Positions 55,339-64,000 of a DNA stretch of 64,000 nt are shown here, piece after piece (within the stretch, counting starts at the first letter, position 1; each line of letters starts with the position of its first letter). The notes beneath the pieces were generated by a model. The model saw nothing but the letters and a program-made list of their open reading frames with translations. It made no database searches and was not told the DNA's origin. The position numbers and the translations under genes are program-made. This stretch comes from Viola odorata. Its lineage: Eukaryota > Streptophyta > Magnoliopsida > Malpighiales > Violaceae. The stretch spans positions 14,634,501-14,698,500 of the forward strand of contig OY829539.1 of assembly GCA_963691705.1 (NCBI GenBank), read 5' to 3'.

Positions 55339-55833
55339 GACAGATAAGTAGCAAAAGGAAAATCAAAGCAAGATCGAGCAGAATACCTTGAAAAAGAAGA
55401 GCGAAATTAATAGGCGGATCGTCTGGATACGAGCGAGAGAATTTCCTCGGAGTGAGTGAAAAAATGAAGAGAGATGTGAAATTTAAAAGAAGAGCGAAAT
55501 AGTCGAAAGAAGGAACGAATTTCCTTTTAAGAAAGATGGCTGAAAACCAGACGATCAGGCAGCCCATCGCAGTAGGACACGTGTAACATAAGTGCAACAC
55601 ATGGAAAGGTTCTGACAGGAAACTTAAAGTCAAGCACTCGCCTCGAACCTCGCAAAGCAAGGGTCGTGAATTACACGAAGTCAAGAAAGATGGTCGTGTG
55701 AAGCGATAACTGGCTGGTCAGTGTCAGTTACCCCATGAGACGACACAATGCAGAAGTAAAGAAGAAAAAGCAAAATACTATTTTTATTTCTTTATTTAAA
55801 GAGCCAGCGACATCTATAACAAACACGACATCG

Positions 55834-56301
55834 TCAATCCTCGTCAGCCCAGTCCATGTCATAGAAGTAATCATAGTCCTCCAGGGACGACGGTAATCCA
55901 CTATTATAGGAAAAGAAATACTCGACAGGTTTGGGCACAAGCTTTATCGCGAGGGCAACCCTCTCTACATAACTGGCACGGGAACCCTCTTCGATGGTAG
56001 AGGCTGCTGGCCTCGAATCGGTGTTCTGAGTAAAAGCCTCTCTCTCTAGAGGAGGAGGAGGGGCAGACGGTGGCGCTTCATCACCCTTTTGTAGTGCGAA
56101 GTAGTGAGGCTCATAACCGGCAAAGAAGGATTCAAAGGCCTTCTTCTTTATTTTCTTTGGATTCTTGCCATCCCGGCATTTGGTAAGGCGCTTGGTAGGC
56201 CTCCATGGAGGTGAGGAAGGAAGTTGGTCGGAGTCCGGTGAAGTCGGAGGAGTCGGGGGAGAGTCACGGGCAGTAGTGTACAAAAAATACGAGTCAGCCA
56301 T
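55834..56301 (-). CDS. Small antisense ORF of element B, unknown function
   Basis: An intact 155-codon ORF from the ATG at 56301 (MADSYFLYTTARDSPPTPPT). It has a Ser/Pro-rich N-terminal half, a basic patch KNPKKIKKKAFESFF, and an acidic/aromatic C-terminus YDYFYDMDWADED. Upstream codons (to 56442) are open but the TATA box at 56373 favours this start. I do not recognise the family. It is transcribed in the same direction as the other antisense genes and may be translated. Confidence 0.55.
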   Translation of the reverse strand: MADSYFLYTTARDSPPTPPTSPDSDQLPSSPPWRPTKRLTKCRDGKNPKKIKKKAFESFFAGYEPHYFALQKGDEAPPSAPPPPLEREAFTQNTDSRPAASTIEEGSRASYVERVALAIKLVPKPVEYFFSYNSGLPSSLEDYDYFYDMDWADED

Positions 56302-56372
56302 GAAAATATCAGCAATAGCAAGAAGAAAATGAGAAGAAGAGGGATGAATAGGAAAAAGAAAGAAAAGCCCCA

Positions 56373-56379
56373 TTATATA
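56373..56379 (-). promoter_or_regulatory. TATA box of the small antisense ORF
   Basis: The minus strand reads GGCTATATAATGGGG, about 75 bp upstream of the ATG at 56301. Confidence 0.5.
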
Positions 56380-56827
56380 GCCAAGGCAAGGAAGTGCTCC
56401 TGCCTTCTCGCGTGTTTTCATAAAGTAATTAATACGTTGCAACGGCCATAGGGGTGAAGAGATCCGACTTTACAATCACAACTGTTGAAAGCCTGAGCCA
56501 ACCAAAGGAGGCCGAAATAACCGCCCAATCGGGAGACACTGAAGAAACAACGCGAAATAAATTGGGAATGGTGGAGAGAGACGTTTATTATTATGTGCCA
56601 GACAAGTAAATGAAAAGGTGCAGGATCCCAAGGGATATTAAACCCACTGTTGGTGGGCATGGAGGTTATTTTTCAAACAAGACGTTGTACGAGGAAGGAA
56701 AACATCAATAACGTGACGATCTAACGAGAAACCATTTTATTTATTTAAGGGCCTAACGACCCGGGATTACACAAGGCAACACCAAGGAAAACATAAAGAC
56801 ACATAACAAAAGGGTCCTCACTGCTGG

Positions 56828-57214
56828 TCAGACATTCGACCCAGCGTCGTCATCTTCCCACTCCATAAAGGGAATATCCCTCAGGGCATCCGCAAGAGTG
56901 GTCAGTTCGGAAGAGCCGACCCTCATGCCCTTCAGGTAGCACCCCAGCAAATCCTTCTTGTGCTGCAGCATAGCAATGAGTAGCTGAATTTGAGAGACAG
57001 CCACCGACAGCTTCACCGCCTTCTCCACGGGGCTGAAGTCCTCAATGGAGATAGCATTCTGCCTAGCCTACAGGGGGGTCAGCATCCCCTGGAGCTCCAA
57101 GATATCCTCAGAAGTTTTGGTGTTCAAAGACCCCAGGAAATCGATGTCTGCTTGAGTCAGGTTCCTCAGTGTGTGGGCCTTGGAGAGCAGAATTTTTTTG
57201 GTAACTTCGTCCAT
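56828..57214 (-). pseudogene. Second small antisense ORF of element B with one internal stop
   Basis: From the ATG at 57214 (MDEVTKKILLSKAHTLRNLT) the frame runs 128 codons to AGSNV-stop with a single TAG at about 57068. The text is helical (LSVAVSQIQLLIAMLQHKKD). A TATA box lies 60 bp upstream. Family not recognised. Confidence 0.5.
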
Positions 57215-57275
57215 TAAACGAGGAGAGGTGAAGAAAGTTGAGAGAGTTGTGAAAAGCAAGTGCAGAAAAAAGGTC

Positions 57276-57283
57276 TATTTATA
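57276..57283 (-). promoter_or_regulatory. TATA box of the right-most antisense ORF
   Basis: The minus strand reads TCTATAAATAGACC, about 62 bp upstream of the ATG at 57214. Confidence 0.5.
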
Positions 57284-57566
57284 GACCCAGGAAAAAATGT
57301 GTCCCTGAAAGATGTGTTTATCGACTGTTGAGCCCTCATTAATGCAGAAACCCCTGAAGAGACAAGACTGAAGAAGAGGCAGTAGCCCTTGGTAAACACT
57401 CGGGCTCGTTTTCAGTTGGGCTTATGATAACCATTGACACCACCCTAGCGACATCTCCGCCATCGCACCTGGCGACACGGCCTGAACACTGTACATACCA
57501 AGGGGGACATGGCACTGCTCCTACCGCCCCTAGCCTGGTGACTGACCCTGGGATGGTCGACATTAG
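57284..57566. other. Element B sequence up to the SIRE-like insertion
   Basis: Non-coding, no 3' LTR or polypurine tract visible before the copia LTR starts at 57567. ATTAG (57562-57566) would be the left copy of the insertion target repeat. Confidence 0.4.
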
Positions 57567-57862
57567 TGTTAGCCCAAAGGGTACTCGAACCTGTTTTGAT
57601 AATGTAACGACTCATAAATTAATTAGATAGCTAATTGGATTTTAAGTGTGAATGTGTGTAGTTTGCGAAGAACGAATATTAGAAGCAACGAATTCAAGGA
57701 ATCGCAAGCTCAAGATCAAGTGTTATTTAGGATCGAATTTATATGTAAGTATGTATTATTTTAACACTTGGTTTGTGTTCAAATACCTCAGAGTTTAAGT
57801 GTCAAAAGGTTTTGTGTCAAACAAGTTTTGAAAAACGTTTTAAGGATTTCAAATCAGACCTT

Positions 57863-58153
57863 AAACGTGAATCACGGTTATGGCCAAACGTGAATCACGG
57901 TTTGCAATTTCAGCTAACCGTGATCACGGTAAGCCTTACCGTGAATCACGGTTAAGGATATCAAAGTCGATTTTAACATCCGAGAGTAACGTGAATCACG
58001 TTAAGGGGTTTAACGTGATCACGGTTAAGCTACCGTGATCACGGTTAGACCTAAACGTGAATCACGTTTGTGTAACGGCTAGTTTTTTTCAAAAGGCTTG
58101 AGGAGCTCGTCCTAACCGTAATCATGGTTACTCCTAACCGTGATCACGGTTAG
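57863..58153 (+). repeat. Palindromic AACCGTGATCACGGTT motif cluster in the LTR
   Basis: About ten copies in 290 bp of either the perfect palindrome CCGTGATCACGG or the variant CGTGAATCACG. Examples are AACCGTGATCACGGTAAG (about 57909), TACCGTGATCACGGTTAG (about 58031) and AACCGTGATCACGGTTAG (about 58136). The cluster lies 90-380 bp upstream of the TATA box. Confidence 0.85.
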
Positions 58154-58242
58154 AAGCAGACAAGTTCCAACAGTCACTTTGTCCACTTAAAATGGTCATT
58201 TTTGTTCCCATCCTCTCTTGTCCGGACTTCCCTCTGCCAAAC

Positions 58243-58251
58243 ACTATATAT
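58243..58251 (+). promoter_or_regulatory. TATA box of the SIRE-like LTR
   Basis: CTATATATAC, downstream of the palindrome cluster and about 740 bp before the LTR end. Confidence 0.5.
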
Positions 58252-58990
58252 ACTCATCTTAGATGAGTTAGATAGTAAGGTTGAACATATAGAACAACAA
58301 GAGAACATTTGAGAAAGCTTATTCATACAAATTCCATTTTACAAACTCCAAAAATCTAAACACTCTATACACAAGCTGTCCTCAACGATTTCAATCTTGT
58401 CTTGTGTCATTTTGGGAGTTCTTTTGAAGCTTTCTTTCTGAGGTAATTTGTTCATTTATTGGTGTTGAATTTAATCATACAATTATTCATTTTGTGTACA
58501 CCAATTGTTTGTTGCATTTTGAGATAATATCTTTGTTAAGGTTTGAAAAGTGTACCTAACACTTTTGGGTTAAGGGTAGTGTTCTCATCCCTTGAAAGAG
58601 AACTTAGGTTTGTGGTTGAGCCCGGAAAAACCATAGGTTGTTAGTGAGCCTTGGAAAACTATTGATAGGTTGTGGTTGAGCCTTGAAAATCCATAGGTTG
58701 TAGTTTAGCCCGTGAAAAACTACTTGTAAGGTTGTTGGTGAGCCCGGTAAAACCAATTGTAAGGTTGTTGAGCTGAACCCGTGAAAAGCTCTAGTGAATA
58801 GCAAGGTGTTGCATTCGAAAATCCTAAGAGGAGGACTCTTAGGTAGTGGAGTACAATTCGTGTGAATTGGAACCACTATACATATTTGTGTATTGCTACT
58901 CTTCTCTTCTCTATTTGTGCAGAAAGGTTGAAGTTTTTAAGAGGGACTATTCACCCCCCCCTCTAGTCCATTCATTGACTAATCATCAAT

Positions 58991-59008
58991 TGGTAGCGGC
59001 GCAAGGTC
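58991..59008 (+). other. Presumed primer-binding site of the SIRE-like element
   Basis: TGGTAGCGGCGCAAGGTC directly follows the LTR edge. It shares TGGTA with the initiator-Met site used by most copia elements but differs after that; the donor is uncertain. Confidence 0.4.
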
Positions 59009-59048
59009 ACTTGGAACAAGGTTCAGCAACCTCAAGTGAAAGATTCAA

Positions 59049-60794
59049 ATGGATAGAGGAAGTATTTCCAGCACTTCAGATAGAGGAGCTTTCAATCAAC
59101 CACCTTACCTTGATGGCAACAATTATCTTCATTGGAAAATCAAGATGAAGACCTTCCTTACGTCTCTCAACTGTGAATTGTGGGATTGTGTCGAGAAAGG
59201 TTTTGTGGCTCCAACTGAACCTTCCGGTATAGATGGAACTACAAGGATTCTTGACTTTGAGCGTTGGTCTAATGCACAGAAGACAAGGAAAACCATGGAA
59301 GCAAAAGCCATGTATGCACTTCAAGTCTCCATTTCTTTTGGTGAGTTCAATCGCATCAGTTCTTGCAAAACAGCAAAGCAAATTTGGGAAACGTTGGAGA
59401 TGGCGCATGAGGGTACTGCCCAAGTTCGTGATCTTCGATTGGACCAGCTCAAGACTGAGTATGAGCTTTTCAAGATGATGCAAGGAGAGTCTATCTATGA
59501 TCTCAGCACAAGATTGCAAAATCTGTGCAGTGCCATGGATAATCTCGGATTGACTCAAAGCGATTCAGAAATGGTGAGGAAACTTCTGAGCATTCTTCCA
59601 AGCAAGTGGGTAGCAATCAAGACCACTATCAAGCAGAAGGAAGTGAAGCCATCATTCACTCAACTTGTAAGCTCTCTTACAGCTTTTGAGCATGAGTTGG
59701 GTTTGTACAATTTGGAAGAGGCAAATGTCAAGGAAAAGAAGAGTATTGCCCTTGCTAGCAAAATGACTGAAGAAGATGAAGACACTCTTGCCTTCTTCAC
59801 AAGAAAATTCCAAAAGCATTGGAAATCCAAGAAGAACAAATATCAAGGTGAGTCTTCTAACCATTCTAAATTTAATTCTAATGCTGATGTTGTGTGCTTT
59901 AAGTGTGATAAACCAGGACATGTTAAGAGTGAGTGTCCTAGACTTGAGAAGAAGAAAAGATATGAGAAACACAGCTCAAAGTACAAGAAAGAAGGAAAGA
60001 AGCATCATAAGAGAGCATTTAAAGCTACATCCACATGGAGTGATGATGATGCAACCTCAAGTAGTATTTCTTTGGAATCCTCATCCGGAGATGAAGTAGC
60101 AAACTTGTGCCTTATGGCCCAAGAGGATGATGAGGTAAGTTCTTGCAACTCTTCTTATGATGAACGTGATTATGATGAATTGCAAGAAGTGTTTAATGAA
60201 CTAGCTACTCGTTTTGATTATGCTAATAAGAAAAACACTAGTCTTGTTAAGGAACTTGAAAGCCTTAAGAATGAGATTAGTAGACTAGAAGAGCTTAACA
60301 AGGAGTTAACTAATAAGAATAAATTGCTTGACATTTCTTGTGGTAAGCTTAAAGAAGAAAATGGCAAATGTGAACTTTGTAAGTATTCTTCTAAGGATAT
60401 TGTTATTTTAGAAGAAAAGATTAAAACGCTTGAGAACACATTAGCTAAATATGTGCGTAGTAATCATAGCCATTTTCAATGCATAAATGATGTGAAGAAT
60501 CTTGGTAATATGCATGGCATTGGTTTTAAATCTTCCACAAGCATGAATAATGATAAAACCACTTTTGTCAAAGCAAACTCTTCTAATAATCATGCTAGTT
60601 CATCTAGAGTTCAAACCAAGTCCTCACATGCTAAACCGATTTATAAATGTAGCTATTGCAAAAAATTTGGTCATCTATCTTATTTTTGCTACATTCGTAG
60701 AGGATATGTTGGTTGGAAATAAATTTGGGTACCAAAGGGTACACATGCAAATGAGGAAGGACCCAAACGTGGTTGGGTTCCTAGAGCTAACTGA
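59049..60794 (+). pseudogene. SIRE-type gag with two zinc knuckles, one terminal stop
   Basis: ATG 59049 opens 557 codons: N-terminal DRGAFNQPPYLDGNNYLHWK, the UBN2-type gag core (WSNAQKTRKTMEAKAMYALQ, SCKTAKQIWETLEMAHEGTA), a knuckle CFKCDKPGHVKSECP (CX2CX4HX4C), a Ser/Asp-rich stretch, a long coiled coil (LKNEISRLEELNKELTNKNK) and a second knuckle-like CSYCKKFGHLSYFCY. TAA at 60720 interrupts it; the same frame continues IWVPKGTHANEEGPKRGWVP to 60794, normal for SIRE before protease. So gag is almost complete and pol is missing from that point. It may be translated to the first stop. Confidence 0.85.
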
Positions 60795-61461
60795 TTTGTT
60801 TTGTAGTTGTGCCGAAAACCCAGTACAGATTAAAGATGATATTTTTAGGGTGTTCGTGGCACATTTCGGGTGATGAATCGAAGCTCACCCTTGTGGTAAT
60901 TTTGGAGATGTTTTGTTTCAATTATATTGTGATTATTTACTAATTGTATTTGATCACTTGATTAATTGTTTCAGGGCTGAGAATCTTGTTTTGATTTGTT
61001 TTAAATGATCTTTAAATGGTTTTGATCGTTTTTGGTTTGAAAATTTGATTTTGGACTTGAAAAATTGGGAAATTCGGATTTCAGATCAGTGGCTAAGGTG
61101 ATTCACGGCAAGCAATTTTTGCTTACCGTGATCACGGTTAGACCTAACCGTGATCACGGTTAGGCACTGGGAAGTTAAAACGCGTGTTTTCCCTCTTGTT
61201 CCCAAAAACTCAGTTTTACTCTCTCTCTTCAAAACCCGATTCTCTCATCTCTCAATTTGATTCTTCATCGATTTTACACTCAAATCTACTCCGTTTAAGC
61301 TAAAACTTTGACAAATCTTTACCCATACACTCATAATCAAAACCTATTTGTCAATTTCGAAAACCATCCGCAAAATCTCATTTTCCCCAAATTTCCCCAA
61401 TCCGAACCCTAACTCAAATCTTTCGGATTTTCACCTTTGTTTCTGATTTATCTGAGTTGTA
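60795..61461 (+). other. Spacer between gag and ORF2 of the SIRE-like element
   Basis: Replaces pol. It holds a palindrome cluster (61098-61164), then a CT-rich leader-like stretch (ctctctcttc, tctctcatctctc) up to the ATG at 61462, which looks like a plant promoter/5' UTR. No protease or RT text in any frame that I can read. Confidence 0.6.
61098..61164 (+). repeat. Second palindrome cluster, upstream of ORF2
   Basis: GTGATTCACGG, TACCGTGATCACGGTTAG and AACCGTGATCACGGTTAG lie in tandem about 300 bp upstream of ORF2. The motifs are identical to those in the LTR cluster. Confidence 0.8.
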
Positions 61462-62784
61462 ATGGCTAAAGGATCTTCGTCTAAGCGTCCTAGGGCTACT
61501 ACTCCTAAGAAGAGACGATCAAAGGATGCAACCAGAGCTGCCGCGCCTTCTTCTTCAATGGAAACCGACTATCAAGCCTTGGCAGCCGTGGATCCCCAAT
61601 TCTACATGCCTCCCTCTGAGTTTGATTCCAGGTTCTTTGTTAATGAGGATGCATTTGAGAATTATCATAATATCTTTAAGAAGGGTCAAATGATTAAGCC
61701 ACATTTGTTTAACTTCAAGAATTTTATTAAATGTGATGTGCCTATGCTTGTTAATGCACAAGGTTGGTCTGGAATGGTTGCTAGGTCTAGATTTTATAGT
61801 CCTGTGCTTGTGAAGAATTTTTATGCAAATCTTTAGTATAATAGAGCAATTATGTTTGCGGACCATTGTGTGATTACCTCTCGAATCTTTGGGAAAGATA
61901 TTCGAGTTGATTTGGATTTGATGTGCAAGATTTTGGGTGTGCCGAATGAGGGAATGTGTTTTTACAAGTCTCGGGGTACAATTGATCATCCTGATTTTTT
62001 GACATTTGAGCAATGGAAGACAGTCGCTCCCACTGAACTTGTTCGGAAACCTGTACCTTTGAAGGCTTTGGATCCTTTATGTTTTCTGCTGTACCACCTA
62101 GTGTCTAAGATTGTTTTGCCTAGGGTGGGAGACTTGAGCACAATTCCGGGTATTGAGGTTTGGATTTTGTTTTGCTTGTTGACGCAAAAGAAGTTAAACC
62201 TTGGTTTTTTGGTGCTCAATCATATGGCGAAGGATCGCATTACTGGTCATGGGTCTTTTGTGCATCTTCCTTATCCACATTTGGTGATGGATATTTTGGA
62301 GGCTCATGACATTCGCATCCCTTACTGTGATGAGTTCACGAAGGATTGTGTTACTTATGACTTGCAACACATTACCTCTCGTTGGAAACTTTGTTTGGAT
62401 GTGAACGGTAAGCTTGCCTATGGTTTTGGTAAGAGTTCGGGCAAGCGTTTTGAGGTGGCTAGGGATCTCTCTTCTCTTGTTGGTGATAGTGCAAGTGCAT
62501 CTCAACCTCCGGAAGATAATGCTGAAATGGAAGAAGAAGAAGAGATTGGAGCTGAAGCTGATGCTGAGGATGAAGATGCTGCTGATCACGAGTATGCAGA
62601 TTTTACATCTTTGAGGGAGCAGATTCTTGACCTCTCCTCGGATGTGGCTGATCTTCAGACGTCGATGCGTCACCTTGGGATTCGTTTTGCTCAGCTCGAT
62701 GAGAGACAAGCAGCTAGAGATGCTAGGAATGAAGAGATGTTTCAAGCTATCTTGGCTCGTCTTCCACCTCCTCCACCACAGTGA
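61462..62784 (+). pseudogene. ORF2 of the SIRE-like element: Athila env-position-like protein with one TAG
   Basis: 440 codons from ATG 61462 (MAKGSSSKRPRATTPKKRRS) with one in-frame TAG at 61834. Architecture: basic N-terminus, globular domain (AQGWSGMVARSRFYSPVLVK, then VWILFCLLTQKKLNLGFLVL), acidic linker (MEEEEEIGAEADAEDEDAAD), coiled coil and proline-rich end LPPPPPQ. This parallels the ORF at 214-2304, including the pair ELFFLWCMNHEHTVNLGFW / EVWILFCLLTQKKLNLGFL. So the domain is the putative plant transposon protein family. Function unknown. The TAG could be a mutation or a readthrough site; nothing in the context favours readthrough. Confidence 0.8.
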
Positions 62785-63466
62785 TTTGTAGTCACTTATG
62801 TTGGTTAGCATTTCTGTTTTTAAACTCTTTTGGCATGTCTAAGTAACTAACTCTTATTTTTGGATATTTTGGATGTTTAGTTATGATTTGTAGTGTGCTT
62901 TGTTGGCACTCTATGTGATGATAACTGGATTGTCTTTATATTCTAGTTGCTTATTTGCCTTGTTTGGATGCTTGCTCCTTTACATTCTCCTATTCTTGAA
63001 TGTTTAATTCTCCTTTGATTGGTTTCCTCCTTTCTTTTTGTGCCTTCCTTTTTGTTGATGACAAAGGGGGAGAAGTGGTAAGCAAAGGTGGAGAAGTATA
63101 TTGCCCTTGAGCGTTGATGACAAAGGGGAGAAGTATATGCTATGGGGAGAATTGAGAAATTGTTATTTTGATCTTTATATCAATTGGCAGCATTTTGTTT
63201 TTATTTGTTTACTTTTGTGCAAGCTTGTTTGGAATTGATAGTAAATATGTTTTTATCAATTGGTAGCTTGTTTATTCTTTGTCATGCTTCTTTGTGCAAT
63301 CTAACGTTTTATGTAGGGGGAGCATTAATGCTCTTTATGCATTTCGTAAGGGAAGCTATTATGGCAAAGATATAGGGGGAGTATTTTCTAAAACTCACCT
63401 ATTTTCACATTTCAACTTAAAATTATGTGCTAATTGTGTTTTAGTTAATTTATGGTTGTCATCATC
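62785..63466 (+). other. 3' UTR with repeated PPT-like tracts
   Basis: Repeated GATGACAAAGGGGGAGAAGT (63057) and TGACAAAGGGGAGAAGTATA (63117), then GTAGGGGGAGC (63315) and ATAGGGGGAGT (63371). These are degenerate relatives of the true polypurine tract. No gene. Confidence 0.7.
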
Positions 63467-63480
63467 AAAAAGGGGGAGAT
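63467..63480 (+). other. Polypurine tract of the SIRE-like element
   Basis: AAAAAGGGGGAGAT directly precedes the 3' LTR (TGTTAG). CATCATCAAAAAGGGGGAGA is the usual SIRE form. Confidence 0.85.
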
Positions 63481-64000
63481 TGTTAGCCCAAAGGGTACTC
63501 GAACCTGTTTTGATAATGTAACGACTCATAAATTAATTAGATAGCTAATTGGATTTTAAGTGTGAATGTGTGTAGTTTGCGAAGAACGAATATTAGAAGC
63601 AACGAATTCAAGGAATCGCAAGCTCAAGATCAAGTGTTATTTAGGATCGAATTTATATGTAAGTATGTATTATTTTAACACTTGGTTTGTGTTCAAATAC
63701 CTCAGAGTTTAAGTGTCAAAAGGTTTTGTGTCAAACAAGTTTTGAAAAACGTTTTAAGGATTTCAAATCAGACCTTAAACGTGAATAACGGTTATGGCCA
63801 AACGTGAATCACGGTTTGCAATTTCAGCTAACCGTGATCACGGTAAGCCTTACCGTGAATCACGGTTAAGGATATCAAAGTCGATTTTAACATCCGAGAG
63901 TAACGTGAATCACGTTAAGGGGTTTAACGTGATCACGGTTAAGCTACCGTGATCACGGTTAGACCTAAACGTGAATCACGTTTGTGTAACAGCTAGTTTT
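63481..64000 (+). repeat. 3' LTR of the SIRE-like element (cut by the window end)
   Basis: 520 bp visible. It matches 57567 onward, with differences seen at GAATAACGG (63784) against GAATCACGG, and GTAACAGCT near the end against GTAACGGCT. Confidence 0.92.

Larger units (their letters stand above)
42613..57566 (+). mobile_element. Large Tat-type Ty3/gypsy element B (3' end cut by the SIRE-like element)
   Basis: Order: 5' LTR, primer site, gag, protease, RT, RNase H, a second RNase H (aRH), integrase, tandem repeats, then about 7 kb of antisense ORFs. The extra RNase H after the usual one and the RT text CIDFTNLNDACPKDCYPLPR are hallmarks of the Tat clade. A SIRE-like LTR begins at 57567, so the 3' LTR and target repeat are not visible. 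Even as it stands the element is about 15 kb. Pol has many stops, often TGA or TAG at Arg/Trp positions. Confidence 0.8.
57567..58988 (+). repeat. 5' LTR of the SIRE-like element
   Basis: TGTTAGCCC to ...CTAATCATCA, about 1422 bp, followed by TGGTAGCGGCGCAAGG. The exact right edge could be 58985 or 58988. It contains a cluster of CGTGATCACG palindromes (57863-58153), a TATA box near 58243 and degenerate direct repeats of GGTTGTGGTTGAGCC type (58610-58790). Confidence 0.85.
57567..64000 (+). mobile_element. SIRE-like Ty1/copia element lacking pol, with an env-position ORF (right end outside window)
   Basis: LTRs start at 57567 and 63481 with the same TGTTAGCCCAAAGGGTACTC and stay nearly identical over the 520 bp visible in the right one (two differences seen). 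Between them are a gag with two zinc knuckles, a second ORF related to Athila env-position proteins, and a polypurine tract AAAAAGGGGGAGAT. No protease, integrase, reverse transcriptase or RNase H is present between gag and ORF2. The gag style and the AAAAAGGGGGAGATTGTT end are typical of SIRE/Maximus. The near-identity of the LTRs indicates a recent insertion, hence a non-autonomous element that was mobile recently. Confidence 0.88.

Noticed and set aside
59049..62784. Reading gag and ORF2 of the SIRE-like element as host genes
   Set aside because: Both lie between near-identical LTRs with a polypurine tract; host origin is not needed.
1..64000. CRISPR arrays, bacterial operons, tRNA or rRNA genes
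   Set aside because: None seen: regular repeats here are minisatellite or transposon repeats, and the window is plant nuclear DNA.

Overview
This is plant nuclear DNA, most likely from a eudicot. The evidence is two intron-containing plant genes (a patellin and an NRT1/PTR-family transporter), AT-rich intergenic DNA, and a dense load of plant LTR retrotransposons (Athila-type and Tat-type Ty3/gypsy, Tork-like and SIRE-like Ty1/copia) plus hAT-like and long-TIR DNA elements. I found no tRNA, rRNA, CRISPR array or bacterial operon. The species cannot be named from sequence alone. Layout from left to right: 1-5119 is the 3' end of an Athila-type element (env-position ORF, 3' UTR, polypurine tract, LTR), apparently inserted in a reverse-oriented copia element (5120-7703) whose gag, protease, integrase and LTR survive. 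7704-14322 is gene-poor and holds two direct copies of a 1.2-kb long-TIR element and a 926-bp hAT-type element with a perfect 8-bp target-site duplication (TSD). The two host genes are the patellin (14323-16793, 4 exons) and the NPF5-like transporter (25537-28741, 4 exons). Between them lie a 595-bp hAT element, an old reverse-oriented Athila-type relic carrying further hAT insertions, and a 1307-bp foldback element with arms of roughly 450-500 bp. From 28931 to the right edge the window is a stack of nested insertions. A Tat-type relic (Y) is cut by a solo LTR (Z1) and by an LTR (X). LTR X is cut by a complete 10,474-bp Athila-type element (A, 31306-41779, two 1576-bp LTRs, TSD GCGAA), which itself carries solo LTR Z2 (TSD CAACC). 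LTR X is cut again by a very large Tat-type element (B, from about 42613), which in turn is cut at 57567 by a SIRE-like copia element that runs off the window. Three things stand out. First, both Athila-type elements carry two copies of a stem-loop with a purine tetraloop just upstream of AGTGTGGGGGA, with stems that differ in sequence but keep pairing. Second, element B carries about 7 kb of antisense genes downstream of pol, including two tandem paralogous copies with intron-like breaks. Third, the SIRE-like element has no pol and instead carries a relative of the Athila env-position ORF, preceded by the same palindromic motif cluster that fills its LTR. Apart from the two host genes, nearly all coding sequence is retrotransposon-derived and most of it is broken.
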